From contig NZ_CP079863.1 of assembly GCF_025263485.1 (NCBI RefSeq), positions 2,232,001 to 2,296,000 of the forward strand: a stretch of DNA of 64,000 nucleotides, given 5' to 3'. Shown one piece after another: positions 33,268-41,589 of this stretch. The translations under genes and the position numbers were made by a program. Under the pieces are notes generated by a model, which was not told the DNA's origin, made no database searches, and saw nothing but the letters and a program-made list of their open reading frames with translations. The stretch is from Mycobacterium sp. SMC-2 (GTDB taxonomy: Bacteria; Actinomycetota; Actinomycetes; Mycobacteriales; Mycobacteriaceae). Numbering within the stretch: the stretch's first letter is position 1; each line of letters begins with the position of its first letter.

Positions 33268-33355
33268 TCGCCGGTTGTCTGCGCTGGCCCGCGCAGGCCA
33301 GTGATTGGCACTCGCGCCTATGCCGCGCCGCCGCCGCGCTGACCAGCATGGCCTG

Positions 33356-34627
33356 ATGACCGCACCCACGACCGCGCCCACCCATAAAGACATCGATCTG
33401 AGCGCCCGCGAGTTCTGGGCGAGACCCCCGGAAGAGCGGGACGCCGCCTTCGCCGTCCTGCGCGCGGAGAACCCGGTGCCGTGGAGCCGACCCGCGGAGT
33501 CCGATCTGCTGCCCCCCGAGCTCAACACCAGGGGGTTCTGGTCGCTGACCAAACAAGACGACATCCGGATGGCCAGCCGCCACCCGGAGATCTTCTCCTC
33601 CGCGCAGGGCATCACGATGGAGGACTTCGCCCCCGAGGCGGTGGAGATCGCGCAGTCGTTCATCGCCATGGACGCCCCGCGGCACACCCAGCTGCGCGGG
33701 ATCACGACGGAAGCCTTCAAGCCCAAGAACGTGCGCCGGCTGGAAGGTTGGATCCGCGGGCACGCCCATGACCTGGTCAGCGAGATGGCGCACCTCGGTG
33801 AAGGCGACTTCGTCCAGCTGGTGTCGGTCAAGCTGCCCGGTCGCATCTTCGGCAGCTTCTTCGGGCTGCCCGACGGCGAACTGCGTGACAAGGCCGTCAC
33901 CGCCGCCCAGCGGCTGGTCGGCTGGACGGACCCCAACATCCGCGGCGAGCAGAGCGAACTCGAGCTGTTCATGGGCGCCGTGATGGACCTGCACGAGGTG
34001 GCAACGGTGTTGATCCCCGAGCGGCGGGCCAACCCGGGCGACGACCTGATGACGTGGATGGTGCAGGCCGAGTTCGACGGCAAGAAGATGACCGACGACG
34101 AGCTGAAGGCGTTCTTCGTGTTGATGGGCGTCGCATCCAACGACACCACGCGGCACGCCTCGGCCCACGCCATCGCCGCCCTCTCGAAGTCTCCCGACCA
34201 GCGCGCGCTGCTCGTCGAGGACGTCGAGGGGAGGGTGGCCACCGCCGTCGAGGAGGTGTTGCGCTGGGGATCGCCGTTGCTGCACATGCGCCGCACCGCC
34301 ACCCGCGACATCACCGTGCGCGGATCGGAGATCAAGGCCGGCGACAAGGTCGTGTTGTGGTACTACTCGGGCAACCGCGACGAGGACGTCTTCGAAAATC
34401 CGCACACGTTCGACATCCTGCGAAACCCGAACCCGCACATCGCCTTCGGTGGCGGTGGTCCGCACTTCTGCCTGGGCGCGGCGCTGGCCCGCACCATGCT
34501 CAAGGCGCTGCTGACCGAGGTCTACACGAGGATTCCCGACATCTCGGCACCGGAGCCGCAGTACGCCCTGGCCAATTTCATCAACGGCGTCAACAGCCTG
34601 CCTGCGACCTGGACGCCGGAACGATGA
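33356..34627 (+). CDS. Cytochrome P450
   Basis: A 423-residue haem monooxygenase. FGGGGPHFCLGAALARTML includes the thiolate Cys near residue 372. The ExxR region is VEEVLRWGSPLLHMRR, and the oxygen-activation helix reads LMGVASNDTTRHA, with Asn-Asp before the Thr pair instead of the common Asn/Gly-Glu. Proteins with this architecture in mycobacteria hydroxylate lipids and sterols. The start is the ATG at 33356. Its stop overlaps the start of the alcohol dehydrogenase, so an alcohol product could go directly to the next enzyme; the ferredoxin at 31.1 kb could be the electron donor. Confidence 0.94.
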   Translation: MTAPTTAPTHKDIDLSAREFWARPPEERDAAFAVLRAENPVPWSRPAESDLLPPELNTRGFWSLTKQDDIRMASRHPEIFSSAQGITMEDFAPEAVEIAQSFIAMDAPRHTQLRGITTEAFKPKNVRRLEGWIRGHAHDLVSEMAHLGEGDFVQLVSVKLPGRIFGSFFGLPDGELRDKAVTAAQRLVGWTDPNIRGEQSELELFMGAVMDLHEVATVLIPERRANPGDDLMTWMVQAEFDGKKMTDDELKAFFVLMGVASNDTTRHASAHAIAALSKSPDQRALLVEDVEGRVATAVEEVLRWGSPLLHMRRTATRDITVRGSEIKAGDKVVLWYYSGNRDEDVFENPHTFDILRNPNPHIAFGGGGPHFCLGAALARTMLKALLTEVYTRIPDISAPEPQYALANFINGVNSLPATWTPER

Positions 34628-35730
34628 AGACGAAGGCGGCGGTGCTGTGGGGGCTGCACCAGAAGTGGGAAGTCGAAGAGGTCGACCTGGACGGGCCCAG
34701 GGAGAACGAGGTCCTGGTCAAGGTGGCGGCCGCCGGGCTGTGCCATTCCGACGACCACCTGCTCACCGGCGACATGCCGATGCAGCTACCGGTGGTCGGT
34801 GGGCATGAGGGCGCCGGCGTCGTCGTCGACGTCGGCCCGGGCGTCACCGAAGTCGCCCCAGGGGATTCGGTGGCCCTGAGTTTCATCCCGGCCTGCGGTC
34901 GCTGCGAACCGTGTTCGCGCGGCATGAGCAACCTGTGCGTGCTCGGCGCCGCCATCATCGCCGGACCCCAACTCGACGGCACCTTCCGTTTCCATTCCAA
35001 AGGTCAAGGTCTTGGCCAAATGTGCGTGCTGGGAACGTTTTCCGAATACACGGTGGTGCCACTGGCCTCGGTGATCAAGGTGGACCCGTCCACCGCGCTG
35101 GACACCGCCGCCCTGGTCGGCTGCGGGGTCACCACCGGCTACGGCAGCATGGTGCGCACCGGCGAAGCGCGCGACGGCGACACCGTGGTGGTCATGGGCG
35201 TGGGCGGGATCGGCATGAACGCGGTGCAGGGCGCACGGATCGCGGGCGCGCGCGTCATCGTCGCGCTCGATCCCGTGGAGTACAAACGGAGCCGTTCCCT
35301 CGAATTCGGCGCCACCCACACCGCGGCGACGGTCGAGGAGGCCCAAGCACTGCTGACCGACCTGACGCGCGGCCAGATGGCCGACGTCTGCGTGGTCAGC
35401 ACGGATTCGGCCGAAGGAAGTTACGTGGCGCAGGCCCTGAGCCTGGTCGGCAAGCGCGGCAGGGTGGTGATGACCGCGATCCCGCACCCGACCGACACGT
35501 CCGTCGCCATGTCGCTCTTCGACTTGACCCTCTACGAAAAGCAGGTTCGCGGCTCGCTTTTCGGATCTTCCAATCCGCGGCACGACATACCCCGGATGCT
35601 CGACCTGTACCGCGCCGGCCGGCTGAAGCTCGACGAACTCGTCACCCGCGAGTACACCCTCGAGGAGATCAATACGGGTTACGCCGACATGCACGCCGGG
35701 GTGAATCTGCGCGGGCTGATTCGGTTCTGA
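34624..35730 (+). CDS. NDMA-dependent, mycofactocin-associated alcohol dehydrogenase (zinc)
   Basis: A 368-residue MDR alcohol dehydrogenase. Catalytic-zinc ligands are Cys40 (GLCHSDDH) and His61-Glu62 (GGHEGAG); the structural zinc uses Cys91, Cys94, Cys97 and Cys105. The nucleotide fold is VVMGVGGIGMNAVQGARIAG. Sequence and length match the Rxyl_3153/AdhD-type NDMA-dependent family, whose bound nicotinamide is reoxidised through mycofactocin, not by exchange. Overlap of ATGA with the P450 indicates one operon: hydroxylation, then oxidation to aldehyde. The nearby AdhE and ferredoxin are consistent with an alcohol/aldehyde pathway. Confidence 0.9.
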   Translation: MKTKAAVLWGLHQKWEVEEVDLDGPRENEVLVKVAAAGLCHSDDHLLTGDMPMQLPVVGGHEGAGVVVDVGPGVTEVAPGDSVALSFIPACGRCEPCSRGMSNLCVLGAAIIAGPQLDGTFRFHSKGQGLGQMCVLGTFSEYTVVPLASVIKVDPSTALDTAALVGCGVTTGYGSMVRTGEARDGDTVVVMGVGGIGMNAVQGARIAGARVIVALDPVEYKRSRSLEFGATHTAATVEEAQALLTDLTRGQMADVCVVSTDSAEGSYVAQALSLVGKRGRVVMTAIPHPTDTSVAMSLFDLTLYEKQVRGSLFGSSNPRHDIPRMLDLYRAGRLKLDELVTREYTLEEINTGYADMHAGVNLRGLIRF

Positions 35731-35742
35731 TCGCGGCGAGGC

Positions 35743-36570
35743 TCAATCGAAGTTAGTGCTCGTGGTCAGCTCTTGCCATTTCGCGATCTCGGCGGCGCGC
35801 GCGTCCGCGACATAGCGATATAGGCCAAGCGCGTCGGGGCCGAGCAGCAGGAATCCCGGTGGCTCGCTGGACTCGACCGCCGCGATGATCGCGGTGGCCG
35901 CCTTGGCGGGGTCGCCGGCCTGGTTGCCGTGCATGGTGTCGTTTTCCTTGCGTCGCCGTCCCGCGGTCGCGGCGTAGTCGTCGATGGCCGTGGCCGACTG
36001 GACCAGCGAGCGCCCGGCGAAATCGGTGCGGAACGCGCCGGGTTCCACGACGGTCACCGAAATCCCCAGCGGGGCCAGCTCGCCGCGCAGGGCGCCGCTC
36101 ATGCCTTCGATGGCGGCCTTGGCCGCCGCGTAGTAGCCGGACCCCACCGGGGTCGCCGTCGCGCCGATGGAGGAGATGTTGACGATCGCGCCGCCGCGGC
36201 GTGCCCGCATGCCGGGTAGGACGGCCTTGATCATGGCGACCGCGCCGAAGAAGTGCGTCTCGAACAGGGCGCGCACCTCGGCGTCGTCGCCCTCCTCGAC
36301 CGCGGCGCGGTAACCGTAGCCGGCGTTGTTGACCAGTACGTCGACGCGGCCGAACCGGTCGTGCGCCTGCCGCACGGCCGTTACGACCTGCGCGGGGTCG
36401 GTGACGTCGAGGGCGGCGGCGAGTGCCCGCCCGGGAGCGGCCGACACCAGGTCGGCGACCTTCGCGGCGTCGCGCGCGGTGACGACGGCGTTGTGGCCGG
36501 ACCCGATGACGGCTTCGGCAAGCGCGCGACCGAGCCCGGTCGAGCATCCGGTGATCAGCCAGGTGGACAT
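35743..36570 (-). CDS. Short-chain dehydrogenase/reductase
   Basis: A 275-residue SDR with ITGCSTGLGRALAEAVI, LVNNAGYGYRAAVEEG, IVNISSIGATATPVGSGYY and the catalytic AAAKAAIEGMSGAL. An acidic or neutral residue at the end of the second strand suggests either cofactor could be used. This subgroup (oxidoreductase with STGLGRALAEA and a C-terminal FLLLGPDALGLYRY) is widespread in actinobacteria, of unknown substrate. It ends 13 bp from the convergent alcohol-dehydrogenase gene. Confidence 0.9.
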   Translation of the reverse strand: MSTWLITGCSTGLGRALAEAVIGSGHNAVVTARDAAKVADLVSAAPGRALAAALDVTDPAQVVTAVRQAHDRFGRVDVLVNNAGYGYRAAVEEGDDAEVRALFETHFFGAVAMIKAVLPGMRARRGGAIVNISSIGATATPVGSGYYAAAKAAIEGMSGALRGELAPLGISVTVVEPGAFRTDFAGRSLVQSATAIDDYAATAGRRRKENDTMHGNQAGDPAKAATAIIAAVESSEPPGFLLLGPDALGLYRYVADARAAEIAKWQELTTSTNFD

Positions 36571-36586
36571 GCGGGATGGCTCCTTA

Positions 36587-37684
36587 TCACTCGTCGCGCT
36601 GCCGTCGATACGGCCGCCACTTCAGGCGTGCGAATCGCGCCAGCTGTGGGGGATACGCGAACCGGCCCGGTCGCTGCGGCCGGTCATGGTGGTGCGCGCG
36701 GGCCGGGTCGGCGTGCGCTGCCGCCCACTGGGCGAGCCGGACGAACTCGCTGCCCAGCTGGTGCAGCCGCGCGGGATCGTCGTCGTCGGTGAATGCCGCC
36801 GTGAACGCCGCGTGGAGTTGGTCGAACGCCTGGCGCGCCGGGTAGCACCCGGCCATCGCCTCGGAAAACGCCCACGGCAGCACGCTCGCCATGGTGTCGT
36901 GGCGCGAACACCCGTCGGCCACCTGGTTTCTGAACCTGGTGAGTGGTCCCCTCGGCGAGTTGCGGCAGTCCTGCCGTCCGCAGCCGCCGCCCGCGTGCGT
37001 GTCCAGGAACTCTTCCAACTCCGCTTGGGTGAGCGGGTCGGCTTCGCCGGCGGCGGCCAACAAGGATGCCTGCAGCACTTCGGGGAGTGGACGCAGCGCG
37101 CCCACGCGCTTCCATTGGTAGCGACCGCCTTTGGTCGCCGCATCGGGGTGCGGCGTCGGGGCCGCGATTATGACGCCGTTGCGGCCCCGCACCTGCCCCC
37201 AACGCCGGAACGCACCCGGGCCGTTACCGAACGAGTCGCCCGGTGCCGTCGCGAAGAGGTAATGGCCACGGTCGCCCTGGCGCCGGGTGGACTGCACCGC
37301 CGCGGCCGACCGCAGCGCCCGTGCGATGTCCGGTCGACCGGCGCGCGCGATCGCGTCGAGATCGTCGATGTCGAGGTCGAACGCGACCGCTCCGGACCTG
37401 CCGACGTGCAGGGCTATGCCGTTGCCGGCATGTTCGGGCCACCATGTGCGTATCTGCCGGGGGTCGCGGCTTGACTTGTCCTGCCAGTGGCCATGCACGA
37501 CGCTGCCGGGGTTCTTGATATCGGCAGGGTCGGTGGGCAGCACGTACCAGCCCGCCCGCGCGTACGCCAGGGCGGCGTCAACCGGTGACAGGCCCGCCAC
37601 GTCGGGCACCCAAGGCGGGTTCCGATCGTCGTCCAACTCGATCGCGTCGACTACATCCCTGGTCGGAAAGTCGCCGGGAATCAC
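36587..37684 (-). CDS. Orphan primase-polymerase (bifunctional DNA primase/polymerase, PF09250-like)
   Basis: A 365-residue archaeo-eukaryotic primase-superfamily protein. Landmarks are SPVDAALAYARAGWYVLPTD, the metal-binding VAFDLDIDDL (Asp103, 105 and 107), the motif-II region STRRQGDRGHYLF and motif-III WGQVRGRNGVIIAAPTPHPD. C-terminal to it is a helical domain with GGCGRQDCRN, four short-range Cys/His that might bind zinc, and a basic RLKWRPYRRQ end. Such proteins are normally found in phages and plasmids, often with a helicase domain, which is absent here. The GTG at 37684 fits the conserved start better than the frame opened at 37777. Confidence 0.8.
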   Translation of the reverse strand: MIPGDFPTRDVVDAIELDDDRNPPWVPDVAGLSPVDAALAYARAGWYVLPTDPADIKNPGSVVHGHWQDKSSRDPRQIRTWWPEHAGNGIALHVGRSGAVAFDLDIDDLDAIARAGRPDIARALRSAAAVQSTRRQGDRGHYLFATAPGDSFGNGPGAFRRWGQVRGRNGVIIAAPTPHPDAATKGGRYQWKRVGALRPLPEVLQASLLAAAGEADPLTQAELEEFLDTHAGGGCGRQDCRNSPRGPLTRFRNQVADGCSRHDTMASVLPWAFSEAMAGCYPARQAFDQLHAAFTAAFTDDDDPARLHQLGSEFVRLAQWAAAHADPARAHHHDRPQRPGRFAYPPQLARFARLKWRPYRRQRDE

Positions 37685-37826
37685 GAAAGCATCGTACGAG
37701 GGTGCTCCGACACCCGGCGTTGGCTTTCGGCAGGCAATTCCTCTCTTCGATCGCGGTAGGAGGGCCTTTGCGATCAACTATCGTCCCTCTCAAGCAATTG
37801 AATGGCACCGGTAAAGGAAACAGGCA

Positions 37827-38291
37827 GTGAGGACGCTAGAAGGCGTTCTGGCCAAACACCCGTTCTTCGGCGGGATGGACCCGCGCTATTTGCAGCTGGC
37901 GGCCGGGTGTGCGGCAAACATACGCTTCAGCGTGGGTGAGTAGATCTTCCGCGAGGGCCATCCCGCTGATCACTTCTACCTCATCCGCGCCGGCAGGATC
38001 GCGCTCGAAACCCCCGTTCTGGGCCGTGGCAGCTTGACGGTGCAGACGCTTGGAGACGGAGACATCCTTGGATGGTCGTGGTTGGTGCCGCCGTACAACT
38101 CGCGGTTCGACGCGCGAGCCGTCGAGACGACGCGCGCCATCGGTTTCGACGGCAAGTGCCTGCGCGACAAGTGCGAAGAGGACCACGAACTCGGGTACGA
38201 ACTGCAGAAACTTGTAATCGCGGTTCTCGGAGAGTATCTCGATGCGGCAAGGTTCCGGCTCTTAGACATCTATGCCGATGTCATCGAATGA
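37827..38291 (+). pseudogene. Cyclic-nucleotide-binding-domain protein with in-frame TAG
   Basis: GTG at 37827, behind AAGGAAA, reads VRTLEGVLAKHPFFGGMDPR and continues through a CRP/CNB-type domain: GE-stop-IFREGHPADHFYLI, AGRIALETP, LGDGDILGWSWLVPPY, then RAIGFDGKCLRDKC. The TAG at 37941-37943 sits where the family has an aromatic or Gln (G-E-x-I/L-F-x-E-G). No start with a suitable binding site follows immediately, so full translation would need readthrough. There is no helix-turn-helix after the domain, so the intact product would be a stand-alone cNMP sensor of 154 residues. Either a nonsense pseudogene or a base error. Confidence 0.8.
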
Positions 38292-38317
38292 GGACGGACC
38301 GGCCCAGCGACAGGCCG

Positions 38318-38983
38318 TCAGCTTCCGAACGCCGGGCCGTCGAAGCGCCCGTTGCTGACGAAATCGGGGACTGGCCTGCGGCGCAGCTTGGTGAGTTGTC
38401 GCACCGGTTTGCCAAGGGGCACGATCGCGGCGACGGCGTGCCGGTCCGGAATCCCCACCAATTCGCGGACCTGCGCCTCGGCCGCGATGGCCATCGTGGT
38501 CATTGTGCCGCCATAGCCCTCGTTGCGGGCGGCCAGCAGGATGCTCCAGATCAGCGGGTACACCGATGCGCCGCTGGCCATGCCGACGCGGTCCAAGTCC
38601 TGATCGAGCGAGGCGACCACCGTCAGGTCGACGGAAACAACCAGGACGACCGGCGCTTTGGCGATCGGCGCGACGAAGGTGTCGGGGATTTCGGTTCGGT
38701 CGATGACGTCTTGCGGCACCCCACTGGGATGTATTGAATTCCAGGGGTTTTCACCCGCCTGCAGCTGGGCGAAGTAGCGACGGGCCGCGGCCGTGCCCAG
38801 CTCGGCGAGCCTGCGACGGACGTCCGGGTCGCGCACCACGGTGATGTGGGCGCCCTGCCGGTTGCCGCCGCTCGGGGCGAACCGGGCGTTGTCGAAGATG
38901 CGCCACAGCACCTCGTCGGGCAGGGGGTCGTCGGTGAATTCGCGCGCCGCGAACGTCGTTCGCATGACCTCGTACAGCTCCAT
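38318..38983 (-). CDS. Nitroreductase-family FMN enzyme
   Basis: A 221-residue nitroreductase-fold protein. MRTTFAAREFTDDPLPDEVL contains the FMN-phosphate-binding Arg; RFAPSGGNRQGAHITVV is the hallmark N-terminal loop; the later GYGGTMTTMAIAAEAQVREL binds the isoalloxazine and dimer interface. Such enzymes reduce nitro compounds, quinones or dehydro-substrates with NAD(P)H, or in some cases perform dehalogenation. The gene lies seven bp after the Hsp70-like gene on the same strand and is probably co-transcribed with it. Confidence 0.85.
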   Translation of the reverse strand: MELYEVMRTTFAAREFTDDPLPDEVLWRIFDNARFAPSGGNRQGAHITVVRDPDVRRRLAELGTAAARRYFAQLQAGENPWNSIHPSGVPQDVIDRTEIPDTFVAPIAKAPVVLVVSVDLTVVASLDQDLDRVGMASGASVYPLIWSILLAARNEGYGGTMTTMAIAAEAQVRELVGIPDRHAVAAIVPLGKPVRQLTKLRRRPVPDFVSNGRFDGPAFGS

Positions 38984-38990
38984 GGCCGCG

Positions 38991-40517
38991 TCACGCCCTC
39001 GCGGAAGCGCGGCGCTCCAAGCGGAAGGTGCGCTTGAATCCGGCGGGCTGCGTGGTCAGGGTGACTTCCACTGCGCCGCTGGGGGCGATGACGTAACGCT
39101 CCTCGACGTCGGGGCCGTCCCGCCACCGGCCGACCGGCTGATGCCCGAGGTCCTCGCGGTCGTGCAGCGCCGGGTCGAAGGGGAAGAGGACCGGATCATA
39201 GGGCGTCACGTCGCCGTCGGGCCGGCCGTTGACCAGGCGGCTGCATTCCACGAAGCGGAAGTGGCCGATGTTGTGCGCCGCGCGGTAGGTCCGTTTGACC
39301 ACCAGTGGGGTGTGGCCATCGGCCGGCAGCGAGACGTCCTTGCACACGATAGGGTCGAAGACGACGCCGGCGCCGGCCTCGGCCTCGCGGAAGACCCCGA
39401 AGTTACGCGAAAAGCGTTCGGAGAGCGCAAAATCGGACTCCTTGTCCAGGAAGACGGCCAGGCCGATCGCTGTCGCCGCGAAGGGATGCGGCGAGCGTTT
39501 CACCCGCTTGTCGCCGAAGGTGGTGCGCAGCATCCGGGTAACCAGCGGGAAACTGCCGGCGCCGCCCACGACGTAGATGCCGGCGACCTCCGACCACGTC
39601 ACGTCGCGGCCGCCACCCGGGTGGTGCAGGACGCGGTCGAGCAACTCGATCGTCTTGTCGACGAGCGGCGCGCACACCGAATAGACGTCGTCGACGGGGC
39701 AGGAGAACGGGGGCCGGTCCGCCCCGTCCACCCCCGTGAGGTCCACCAGGAAGCGGCGCGTCTGCGGCCCCACGGCCTCCTTGCGGGCGGCGCACTCCTC
39801 GCGCAGCAGGTCGCGCGCGGCGGCGCCCACTCCGGACAGCCGCGAGCGCGCCAGGACGAGGTCGACGATCGCGTCGTCGAAGTCGTCGCCGCCGAGGCGC
39901 TGAATACCCTCGCTGACGATCACCTCGTTCGCGTGCCCGGTCATCTTCAGCAACGAGGCGTCGAACGTGCCGCCACCCAGGTCGTAGATCAGTACGTACT
40001 CCCGCTTGGCGGTGATGGTGGGGCGGTACCGGTGGGCGTATTCGAGGCTCGCCGCGGACGGCTCGTTGAGCAGCGCGACGACGTGGAAGCCCGCCGCGAC
40101 GAACGCGTCCAGGGTCAGCAGGCGTTGGGCGCTCGAGGCGTTGGCCGGCACGCTGATCGCGGCCTCGACGGTTTCCCCCGCGGTGAGGCCGGAATTGGAG
40201 CGACGCAGCAGGTCGGTTTTCAGCTGCGCCAGAAAACCGGTGAGCAGGTCGGCCAGGCGATGGTTGCGGCCGGCGAGGCGCACCTCGGTCTGCGGTCCGG
40301 CCTCGTTGAGCAGCCGCTTGAACGACCGCAACACCGACCAGCCCGGGTCGTGGCGGACGGCGGCGGCCTCCGCGCCGAACCGCAACTCCCCGGCGGCGTT
40401 GGCCGCGACGATCGACGGCCACGCGTCCAAGCCATCAAAGGAGATGACGGGATAGTTGCCTCGGTCGACGGCCGCCACGACGGTGTGGGTGGTACCAAAG
40501 TCGATGCCGACTCGCAT
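38991..40517 (-). CDS. Hsp70-family ATPase-domain protein
   Basis: A 508-residue member of the DnaK/actin ATPase superfamily. MRVGIDFGTTHTVVAAVD is the phosphate-1 loop, ISVPANASSAQRL and VALLNEPSAASLEYAH the connect region, LIYDLGGGTFDASLL the phosphate-2 loop, and VVGGAGSFPLVTRML the adenosine loop. The C-terminal 100 residues are beta-rich (VEVTLTTQPAGFKRTFRLE) but do not include the standard lid; this is not canonical DnaK, and no grpE or dnaJ adjoins it. Probably a specialised chaperone or regulatory ATPase. Coupled to the nitroreductase gene. Confidence 0.9.
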   Translation of the reverse strand: MRVGIDFGTTHTVVAAVDRGNYPVISFDGLDAWPSIVAANAAGELRFGAEAAAVRHDPGWSVLRSFKRLLNEAGPQTEVRLAGRNHRLADLLTGFLAQLKTDLLRRSNSGLTAGETVEAAISVPANASSAQRLLTLDAFVAAGFHVVALLNEPSAASLEYAHRYRPTITAKREYVLIYDLGGGTFDASLLKMTGHANEVIVSEGIQRLGGDDFDDAIVDLVLARSRLSGVGAAARDLLREECAARKEAVGPQTRRFLVDLTGVDGADRPPFSCPVDDVYSVCAPLVDKTIELLDRVLHHPGGGRDVTWSEVAGIYVVGGAGSFPLVTRMLRTTFGDKRVKRSPHPFAATAIGLAVFLDKESDFALSERFSRNFGVFREAEAGAGVVFDPIVCKDVSLPADGHTPLVVKRTYRAAHNIGHFRFVECSRLVNGRPDGDVTPYDPVLFPFDPALHDREDLGHQPVGRWRDGPDVEERYVIAPSGAVEVTLTTQPAGFKRTFRLERRASARA

Positions 40518-40699
40518 CGCGCAATTTTAGGACCGCGCCGGGGACTTGGAACAAGCTTTGGTCCGGCGCGCCGCCGGTCGACGCGCATCCGAGTTCACGA
40601 CTTCCGTTCGCACCTTCGAAGGACTTTGGCCCCTAGGCCACCACGCTCGACGCGGAGACGATGACCACATTGGACCGATTCGTCTCTCTAGGAGGCCCC

Positions 40700-41095
40700 G
40701 TGATCGAAATGCTCGACGGCTTTCCCGACGACGTCGCCGCGTTCGCATTCCATGGGCACGTGACCAAGTCCGATTACGACACGGTGCTGGTACCCGGATT
40801 CGAGGACAAGCTGACTCGGCACAAAAGGTTGCGGATATATTGCGAAATCTCCTCCGACTTAACCGGTCTCGATCCGGGTGCGGTGTGGGCGGATTCGAAA
40901 TTCGGGGTGGGCCATTACTTCGATTGGGATCGGTGCGCGATTGTCAGCGACGTGGCATGGGTGAAGCATGTCGCCAAGCTCAGTGAACTTCTCGGTTTTC
41001 TCTGGCCCGGTAAGTACCGCACTTTTTCCGAGGCCGAAGCCGGTGAAGCGCGCCGATGGCTGATGGACGACGGCGGCAAGCGCGGGGTCGCATGA
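40700..41095 (+). CDS. SpoIIAA/STAS-like protein
   Basis: A 131-residue single-domain protein of the SpoIIAA-like (DUF3478) family: VIEMLDGFPDDVAAFAFHG, VTKSDYDTVLVPGFED, RLRIYCEISSDLTGLDPGAV, and a C-terminal region containing FDWDRCAIVSDVAWVKHVAK. The fold is STAS-like, associated with membrane or transporter regulation. The GTG at 40700 with AGGAGG four bases upstream is preferred; an ATG at 40661 in frame adds 13 residues. Divergent from the Hsp70-like gene. It is the first gene of the run into the Mce operon, overlapping the next start (ATGA). STAS proteins partner MlaE permeases in Gram-negative Mla systems. Confidence 0.85.
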   Translation: MIEMLDGFPDDVAAFAFHGHVTKSDYDTVLVPGFEDKLTRHKRLRIYCEISSDLTGLDPGAVWADSKFGVGHYFDWDRCAIVSDVAWVKHVAKLSELLGFLWPGKYRTFSEAEAGEARRWLMDDGGKRGVA

Positions 41096-41589
41096 GATGT
41101 CGCGACGCCATTCGTCACTGCACCGTTCTCCTTGGTAGCGCGGCATTCGTCTGCGCGCCGCCGGCGAACGCGGACAACAAGCGGCTCAACGACGGAGTCG
41201 TCGCCAATGTCTACACCGCCCAACACAATGCCGGCTGTACCAATGACGTGCGGATCAACCTGCAACTGCAGCTGGCGGCGCAATGGCACACCGACGACGT
41301 GCTCGCCAACCGTGCGCTCGACGGTGACATCGGCTCCGACGGCTCGACCCCGCAGGACCGGGCGAATGCCGCGGGCTACCGAGGCAGTGTCGCCGAGACC
41401 GTCGCGATCAATCCGGCGCTGGCGATCAGCGGCCTCGAGGTGATCAACCAGTGGTACGGCAACCCCGCCTACCTGGCGATCATGCGGAATTGTGCCTATA
41501 CGCAGATGGGGGTGTGGTCGGAGAACAGCCTGGACCGCAGCGTGGTCGTTGCCATGTACGGCGCACCCGGCGCCGGGGCGCCGAGATGA
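41092..41589 (+). CDS. Secreted CAP/SCP-domain protein
   Basis: A 165-residue exported protein: basic start MRCRDAIRH, hydrophobic VLLGSAAFVCAPPANA, cleavage before ADNKRL. The mature domain has the CAP/PR-1 pattern of a helical AQHNAGCTNDVRINLQLQLA followed by WHTDDVLANRALDGDIGSDG, EVINQWYGNPAYLAIMRN, and CAYTQMGVWS. The CAP2 region HTDDVL replaces the usual HS/HN-x-x-x sequence. Such proteins bind lipid or metal ions at the cell surface in other organisms. Both ends overlap neighbouring genes by four bases. Confidence 0.83.
   Translation: MRCRDAIRHCTVLLGSAAFVCAPPANADNKRLNDGVVANVYTAQHNAGCTNDVRINLQLQLAAQWHTDDVLANRALDGDIGSDGSTPQDRANAAGYRGSVAETVAINPALAISGLEVINQWYGNPAYLAIMRNCAYTQMGVWSENSLDRSVVVAMYGAPGAGAPR

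Noticed and set aside
32434..34347. Minus-strand ORF over kinase and P450
   Set aside because: Overlaps two recognised genes and has no independent features.
38793..40664. Plus-strand ORF over the Hsp70-like gene
   Set aside because: Antisense shadow; the minus strand has clear ATPase motifs.
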